39,728 nt of DNA. Origin: Priapulus caudatus. Taxonomy: Eukaryota > Priapulida > Priapulimorpha > Priapulimorphida > Priapulidae. Each line of letters starts with the position of its first letter. Position 1 is the stretch's first letter. Of this stretch, positions 34,001 through 39,728 are shown one piece after another. The translations under genes and the position numbers were made by a program. Where the stretch lies: positions 358,119 to 397,846 of the forward strand of contig NW_014577072.1 of NCBI RefSeq assembly GCF_000485595.1, read 5' to 3'. The notes under the pieces were generated by a model. The model had not been told where the DNA came from and searched no databases. It saw only the letters and a list, made by a program, of their open reading frames with translations.

Positions 34001-36618
34001 GGCGGCAGCAAGTCGGCGAGGGGCGTGCGCGCGCAGCCTGGAGCAGGCGACGATCGCAGCGGCCGATCAGTACCGCGGCCATCGGCGACTACGTCGAGCG
34101 AAGCCTCGCCGAGCAGAAAGACGGCGAGCCGAGCGCTGGGCATGGCGGTGTGGCGAGTCGCGAGTGTGCGGCCGAGGCGCGGCGCGCTGAGCGACGACCT
34201 GCGCAGCGGCTCGCGGCGACGCAGCGGCAGCAACGATGCGCCGCGCGGAGAACGCGTGCCTGCTCGAGCGAACGCGACGCAGGCGGCACGCTGGCGGCGT
34301 CAGCATCGTCGCCGCGCAGAACGAGCTGCCGAGACGCTCGGCTAGACAGAAGCACGCGGCGGCGCGCGAGGGGGCCGGCGCGACGACGCTCACCGCGCAG
34401 GCGGGCGTCGCGCCGAATGCGCAGGTGAAGTCGCGCGCGAGCTGTGTGGTGGCACGCCGCGGACAAGTGCCGAGCTGACGACGGTGCGCGAGCCAGCTCG
34501 ACGGGGTGATGACGCTGTTGCCGCACCGCCGAGGACGGCCGCCAAAAGGCCGACAGACGGGCTGACAGCAAGCAGGACGTCGTGGGAGGCAGCGGCGAGC
34601 GGAGCCGCGCTGAAGAGGCGAGTGCGCGCAGTTGGAGACGCGCAGCGGCGAGCTGCAGCAGCACAACGAGGTGCTGCACGCGCAGATGGAGACGTATGTC
34701 CACGGCAGATTCGCTCGGCGGTAGCGGGCGCGCAGGCGGGAGCGCCGGACACGTCGCTGTCCGACAGCGCGTCGCACATGTCGATCGCGACGACGGCCCA
34801 GAAGTCGCGTTGCGAGGGCAGCTGCTCGAGATCCTGCGCTACCTGCGCCGCGAGAAGGAGATTGCGACGACACAGCAACGAGTGGCGGCCGCGCTGAGCC
34901 GCGGCGCGGCAGAAGGTGCGCGGTCGCGCAGCTTCGAGCGGCAGACGCAGGGAGCTGGTCAGGCGAGCATCGCCGAGGAGCGGCGTCGGCGGCGAGCGGA
35001 GCGTCGAGCGACGGTCGGCGAGGACACGCCGACACTCATGGAGAAGGTCGAACACCTGAACGTTGCTCCGTCGACAGCAACAAGCTGCTGCGCTGACGAG
35101 AAGAGCGTGCCACGATTGCAGGCGCAGGAGCAGCAGAGCCGCGCTGCGCGCCTCGAGGCCGAGCTGCTGGGCGCCTCCGTCAAGAAGTCGCTGTGGGAGC
35201 GCGGACGCTGCGCGACGCGCTGCCGACGGAGAGCGCGGCCGCTGCGGCGACGAGGTCGAAGCGCTGGAGACGCGCACGAACGCAGCTTGCCGAGCGCAGC
35301 AGCAGGTCGACGCCGGTGAAAAGGGGAAGTAACTAAGGGGAAGCTGCGTCGCCGACGAGAAGGAGAAGCAACGCAAACAGTTCTCCTCGCAGCTCATCGC
35401 AGGAGGCGAGCGGCAAGCACAAGCAGGAGGCGCGAGCAGGTCGACGGCGCAAGGCGGCCGCGCTGACCGCCGCGTCGCGGCGGCTGCAGGGCGTCGGCTC
35501 GCCGCCGGCACGAGAAGGCAGCTGGCCTGGCGTCGCGGCTGCGGAGCACAGCCTCCAGAGCGCAGGCAGGGTGGCGAGGCAGGCAGAGCGAGAGGCCTGC
35601 ACGGCTGCGCAAGGCAGCTCGCCGCCGCCAACGCCGCGTCGGCGAGGGCTGGCGCAGGAGGTGGCGGCGGCTGCGGGCGGCGAGGTGCGCGACAAGAACG
35701 CAGAAGATCGCAGAGCGAGCTGAACAGGCTGAACTCAGGTGGCGCAGATCCGGCCGCAGTAGCAAGACGCTAGTTCGACGAGCTGAAGCTTGAGTACGAG
35801 AACTACGTGTCGCAGGTGGCGGGCGGCTCGGCGGCGCGGAAGGAGCGCGGCGCCGGCGCGCCCAGGAGGCAGCAGAGGCTCCGAGGCTCGCGTGCAGTGA
35901 GCTTGGAGGCGGCGGCGGCGGGGCGCACGACGCGGAGCGGCGCGTCTCGGCCGACCGAGGCGGCAGCGGCCTGACAGACGAGATCGCACAGCTGCGCAAG
36001 CCGAGAGGCAGCTGAATGACACAGTTGGGCGAGACGCGGGGGGGAGCGCATTAAGTACGGTGGCTGCAGGGCAGGGCCAAGGGAGAAGGATTCTAGCAGG
36101 TGAGGAAGCGAGCGTACGATGCAAGCGGCAGTACGTAATAGGCTTTACACTGTAATCATATAATAACAGCTTAGCTTTGGCTTGCGGCCATATTAGTGGC
36201 TGAAAGCTTGAAATTTGTTGTGCTGTCAAACGGACGTTGTTGGGCACTGATTTTGTCTGTCTCGTTGACCATTAAAATATATTCTGGTTGCTTGCGACGA
36301 AGGTAGAATCTTGGCAAATATAAACACTGCAGACTGCAACAACACTGTTAGCATTCACGTAACAAATTTATTCTGGATTATGTATTCAGGCGAGATAAAA
36401 ATTTGCATGTGACTTTGTGTTTCAACTAACGCTTGTGTACCATTCTACTTGACCCGTTGTGAAAATGTTTTGTATTTATGATGGGACTGCCTGACTTGCT
36501 TTTTAATGTGCACGTGATGCATGAACTACCATTTGAAAAAACATTATGTGCGGCATTAGCATTCTCGTCGAATCGCGACAAGATTGCCTCCGAGATCGAC
36601 GACTTGAAGGCAGCTTTT

Positions 36619-36655
<37 letters not shown>

Positions 36656-39600
36656 CGGGGCCAGCGAGGAGCACGGAGTCGCAAGCTAAACACGCCGCCC
36701 AGGCCGAGTACGAGGGCCCGGCTGGCGAAGCTGACGGCAGGAGCTGACCGGGAGCCCGGAGGCGAGGAACCGCGAGCGCGCCAGAGGCCTGCAACTCGCG
36801 CTATATGTTAGAGCAGCTGAACAGGCGGCTGAGACGCGGCAGAAGCAGCTGTCGCGCAGCAAGAAAGCAGGCAAGCCCGTCGGCGAGCACGAGCACGCGA
36901 ACGAGTAGGACCAGGTAGGGTCTTAATACATAATACTGTGTGTGTTGCCACTCACCTCGACGCGACCTCGACAAAGAAGGGCCGTCTAAAAAAAAATGTA
37001 TTCCATCTTTTTTTTTCTCTTTTTTTTTTAAACCAAATTGTATGCACTAATTGGTATCACAAAACAAGTGTGATACCATTATATAAATCCTGTAGGCAAT
37101 ACATTATATGTACGCAAGCAAAACAAACATCAACATAAAGGTATCTCCACAGCAAGCACAGCCGGCTGTAGAACCATGCTGAAATTTGTAAAAAGACCGC
37201 CCGTCCTTAAAAAAGAAGCGACTTACTAACCGCCAACTTTTCAGCCTGGGTCGGGTGAGGGCAAACAATGATTTTATAGGCCATCATCTGACTATAGTCA
37301 GATTGGCAGCTTGTTAGAATCTGAGTTCGTCCGTCGTCGTGCGTGTCAACAGTTGGGCAACAAATCTTACCGCCTCGACGTACGGTCAAGGGCGGAATAT
37401 TCGGGGGACATGGGGGGGATGTCAAAAACGAGTTGGGAATGTCGAAGCTGGGGTCAAAGGTCAAGGTCAGAGGTGTGAAAGAAGGGGGTAACATTCACTT
37501 CGTTAACTTAAGGGTACTAGGAGCGAAATTGCAGAATTGCCGGCACAATCTAAATGGCTCGACCTAGGCTCGTGATAGTTGGGTATAGCAATCATGGTAG
37601 GAAAGCTCACTCACTGTGCCGAAATTGGAGGTCACAGGTAAAAGGGGTCAAATGGGCACAGGGCACGATTTTAGACATTTTCTGAGGACCATGTCTGACG
37701 GAGCGATTGAAAAACTTTTTTGTTTCAGCGTGACCTAGACATTTTATGGCATTATTGAACGACATGAATCTACTTTCTGTGCTGACATGCGAAGAGTAAG
37801 TGTCAGATAACCTTTTGACCCTCAAGAGGAGGGCTTAACATGGATTTGTTGACTGTCTCGTTTAGAAAGAATTTGACTGCCGGTTGCTAGTAGAATCTTA
37901 TTACATGCCTGTGATGTAGTGAGGCTACAATGGTTCACAGTGAAATTTCAAAATGCTAAATTTGGTTAAAGAAGGTTTATGTCTTTAAATCGTACTAATT
38001 TCTATGGGCATTCTGTACTGTCAGTATGTTACGATGATACCGTATGCCACTGCCAGTGGCTGTGCAGTGCATGTTGTTGGTGGTATGTCAGTTTTTGCCT
38101 GCCTTAATTGTTACGCAGGTGCAGCCTCTCTATTCTGCAGGCCTGTAGGCTTGCGAGTAAGGGTGAGTGCTTACCTATCTGTCTTAGCAATATAGTTTGT
38201 TGCTACCTACGTACGATGGAGTTTCCATCTTTTAATCTTAGAAGACATTTAAACGTACGCGCCATCTCGTGGCAACTTGCATAAGATGCTCAACGAATCA
38301 TTCCTTTGAGAAGGTCTACGATACCATCCCTGGTGGATTCCACTGTTTCGGCGTGTATGATGAACACATTTTGGATCTGACTAACAGGGTTACTGAATCC
38401 CACGCACTAAGAGTCACCGCAGTAGACGTTAGATGAGCGCTGTCGCTCCGCGGCAGCTTGTTTTAATTTGGCCTAACCGTCGACTGCTTTTGCACAGTTG
38501 GCCCTGTAGACTCGTTATTGTCTTTTTACGAGGTTTTGCGTCCTATTCGTGTTTCCTAGTGGAGAGTGTACTGCACCGTTTGCAAGTTGGTTTCGCAACC
38601 CTCGCGTCTTGTCTGATCGCTTTTGGGCATTTTCTCTTATGCATCTCATTTTCAGCTCGTCCTCAAGAACCTCGTCAACTGCTAATAAAAGCCAATCGCG
38701 ACGCCTAGCTGCTGCCCAAAAGCATGCCGCAGCAGTGACGTCTGTGTATCGGGGCTCGCTCGCAAGGCGCCACGCCACTGCAGTATCGACCAAATGGCAA
38801 TCCGGCAGTCAGCAGACGCTACTGCAACGGTGATGCCACACCGTCGTACTGTTGCATTCCACGAAGAGGCAGATAACTGGGTGAGAGTACGCTCATGCCA
38901 CTCGACTGTGAAAATAATCGGTTCGCCATAACTTATATAGTTAACTCGCAATTAGGTGGAGATTTTACAATAGCTCAAACGTAAACTTAAAATTTTTATT
39001 TTATTAACTTGTTGTAGGCAATTTGCACTTGAGTTGCAAATAAATGCGACACATAAAAGGATTTATTTTGTGTATTATCGTAGTTTATGCAATACTTTGA
39101 AATGATAAAACCGCGTACCTTTCTAGGTCCCACTATGAAGCCCAACACCTCGCAGGCACCGTGCGCTAACCCAGGCTCCGGCATTCGCAGCAATTATCAT
39201 CACCCCACGTGGAGGAGGAAGGAGGTCATAGTGCAGGTCAGTCACCACCAGTCGAACACCAGGAGGTTGCGCAGCCAGCTGAAGTGCTGTTGTACTGTGG
39301 GATTGGACTTAACTTTCACTGTAGCCAGTATTACAAACGAATCTATAATTTCATTAGGCTTGTGTAGGGCAACCTTTTTAGAGATTTCTGGCTGTGTAAT
39401 GATGAATTTCTGTGTTTTGCATCCAAAGTTTCCACTAGAGGTATTCCTGACACCATCAGCCACGCAGCAGCCAGCAACAGCAGTCACAACCAACAGCAGC
39501 AGCAACAGCAGCATGACCAGCCTGGCTGTGTCCCGCAACAGAGCCCTCTAGAGGCCATAACTGCAGGAAAACGGCCAAGAGAGCAAGAGATAGGCAGATA

Positions 39601-39728
39601 CGACTGTGGCGACAGACAGCTTGCTTCAGTAAACCTCAACGGCGTGGTATTAAAGCGTAATCAACCCTAATTCGAGATAAAAACTGACGCAAGCAATTAG
39701 TATTTTTTACTCCTTTTATTTAAGTAAT
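31045..39728 (+). CDS. TPR: Nucleoprotein TPR locus, reading frame broken as sequenced
   Basis: Conserved TPR blocks appear in the correct order but in changing plus frames. They are ELNK followed by IPRIIKES (31092), NEEQQYALTLREI (about 31200), RLSRELSEQ-type and KNREIDRL segments (31400-31490), LEKLLQKAK (about 32020), LKLTQIYE (about 32290), MVESIVRQRDMY (about 32956), IQNAQLSRSL with YKREISGLRERE (33230-33345), RFAREQRGQ (about 33535), LLEILRYLRREKEIATTQ (about 34815), LMEKVEHLN (about 35036), DELKLEYENYVSQ (about 35777) and EYEARLAKL-like remains (about 36707). They span the whole coiled-coil part of human TPR (roughly residues 1-1630). Within 31045-36099 no intron is evident. A likely intron is 36100-36559 (GTGAGG...TTAG). 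Probable C-terminal exons are 36560-36914, 38656-38880 (with TATVMP) and one near 39442 (Gln-rich, then GKRPREQE). TPR forms the nuclear-pore basket filaments. At least a dozen frame changes mean this is either a decayed gene or poor consensus sequence. The first Met at 31045 is tentative, since one frame change already lies between it and ELNK. The 3' end is beyond the window. Confidence 0.75.
31960..36090. other. Very GC-rich block within TPR
   Basis: G+C rises sharply from the AT-rich flanks and stays very high for about 4 kb, so all six frames are open for long stretches. The plus-strand protein shifts to Arg, Ala, Glu and Gln. Long minus-strand frames of 200-413 codons here are by-products of composition. 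The edges are fairly abrupt near 31.9 kb and 36.1 kb, and the high-GC composition resumes after the intron at 36.56-36.9 kb. Confidence 0.85.
36100..36559 (+). other. Probable TPR intron
   Basis: Composition drops back to AT-rich between a CAG|GTGAGG donor and a GCATTAG acceptor. Coiled-coil-like coding (RDKIASEIDDLKAAF) resumes just after it. The acceptor lacks a strong pyrimidine tract, so the right edge is approximate. Confidence 0.5.
36620..36653. repeat. Run of 34 G
   Basis: An uninterrupted G homopolymer sits inside a coding-like segment just after SEIDDLKAAF and would encode polyglycine inside a coiled coil. It is either an assembly or sequencing artefact or an unusual expansion. Confidence 0.95.
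37280..37945 (+). mobile_element. Dispersed repeat, copy B (likely in a TPR intron)
   Basis: This is the inverted counterpart of 19690-20340, with matching landmarks such as CATCTGACTATAGTCAGAT, GGCTCGACCTAGGCTCGTG, TGAGGACCATGTCTGACGGA and CCTTTTGACCCTCAAGAGG. Its half-sites are arranged GGGTCA-A-AGGTCA-AGGTCA (37451-37469), so one spacer differs from copy A. No coding capacity is seen. Confidence 0.8.
38656..38880 (+). other. Probable C-terminal TPR exon
   Basis: The segment follows a good acceptor (CATTTTCAG) and ends at a GTGAGA donor. Its last part reads ADATATVMPHRRTVAFHEE, reminiscent of the TATVMP stretch in the Ser/Thr/Pro-rich tail of human TPR. The first part is open in a different frame, so a frame change near 38790 is needed. 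Without an independent transcript the assignment is tentative. Confidence 0.4.
39442..39670 (+). other. Probable further C-terminal TPR exon, extends rightward or ends near the edge
   Basis: After a CCACTAG acceptor one frame reads GIPDTISHAAASNS, then a Gln run, then SPLEAITAGKRPREQEIG. Human TPR has a Gln/Ser/Pro-rich stretch followed by a KRTREEEE motif at a comparable place. The frame reaches a stop near 39670. A donor inside the exon is possible, so the end is uncertain. Confidence 0.35.

Noticed and set aside
34390-35631. Long minus-strand open frame of 413 codons, with others of 200-320 codons nearby
   Set aside because: They lie opposite the TPR blocks in extreme GC sequence where stop codons are rare. 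Their Arg/Ala/Ser/Cys composition matches no protein family.
31045-36914. TPR as a simple processed pseudogene
   Set aside because: An intron-like gap at 36.1-36.56 kb and splice-flanked tail exons do not fit a plain retrocopy, though partial cDNA-mediated intron loss remains possible.
38260-38436. Open segment reading SFEKVYDTIPGG...
   Set aside because: It has no recognisable homology and no convincing acceptor and donor pair, so I did not call it an exon.
1-39728. CRISPR arrays, tRNA or rRNA genes, viral genes
   Set aside because: I found no regularly spaced identical repeats with unique spacers, no B-box with a cloverleaf, no rRNA motif and no viral protein. Small non-coding RNAs could be missed by eye.

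Overview
This is a window of animal nuclear DNA, probably from a marine invertebrate. Protein-coding genes are split by short GT-AG introns, the background is AT-rich, and the gaps hold many microsatellites and small palindromic transposon remnants. Nothing suggests a bacterium, virus or organelle. I cannot name the species or phylum with confidence.

Layout. (1) 1-9363: a gene-poor stretch with microsatellites, two strong foldback elements, a 72-bp palindromic MITE with a perfect 9-bp target duplication, and several other transposon-like repeats. (2) 9364-16710, plus strand: an eight-exon gene whose C-terminal exons resemble MIIP (migration and invasion inhibitory protein). All intron phases agree. 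A 3,044-nt second exon adds about 1,014 residues of low-complexity, internally repeated sequence, so the product is about 1,326-1,339 aa against about 388 aa in human. (3) 16711-18179: the gap between two convergent genes. (4) 18180-27275, minus strand: a complete 16-exon FARSB gene (cytosolic phenylalanyl-tRNA synthetase beta subunit). I traced it exon by exon to a 590-aa frame with no disruption. (5) 27276-31044: a repeat-rich gap between divergent genes, with a foldback element of about 750 bp. (6) 31045 to the window end, plus strand: a TPR locus (nuclear-pore basket coiled-coil protein). About 5 kb of its coiled-coil region lies in one very GC-rich block without recognisable introns. As given, its frame is broken many times, yet conserved TPR blocks appear in the right order across all three plus frames. 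Probable C-terminal exons follow.

The three genes have unrelated roles (mitosis/migration regulator, translation, nuclear pore) and give no sign of an operon-like system. The most interesting features are the repeat-filled exon of the MIIP-like gene, the GC-rich frame-broken TPR block with its 34-G run, and a dispersed repeat of about 650 bp that carries arrays of nuclear-receptor-type half-sites. It occurs once in a FARSB intron and once, inverted, in a likely TPR intron.
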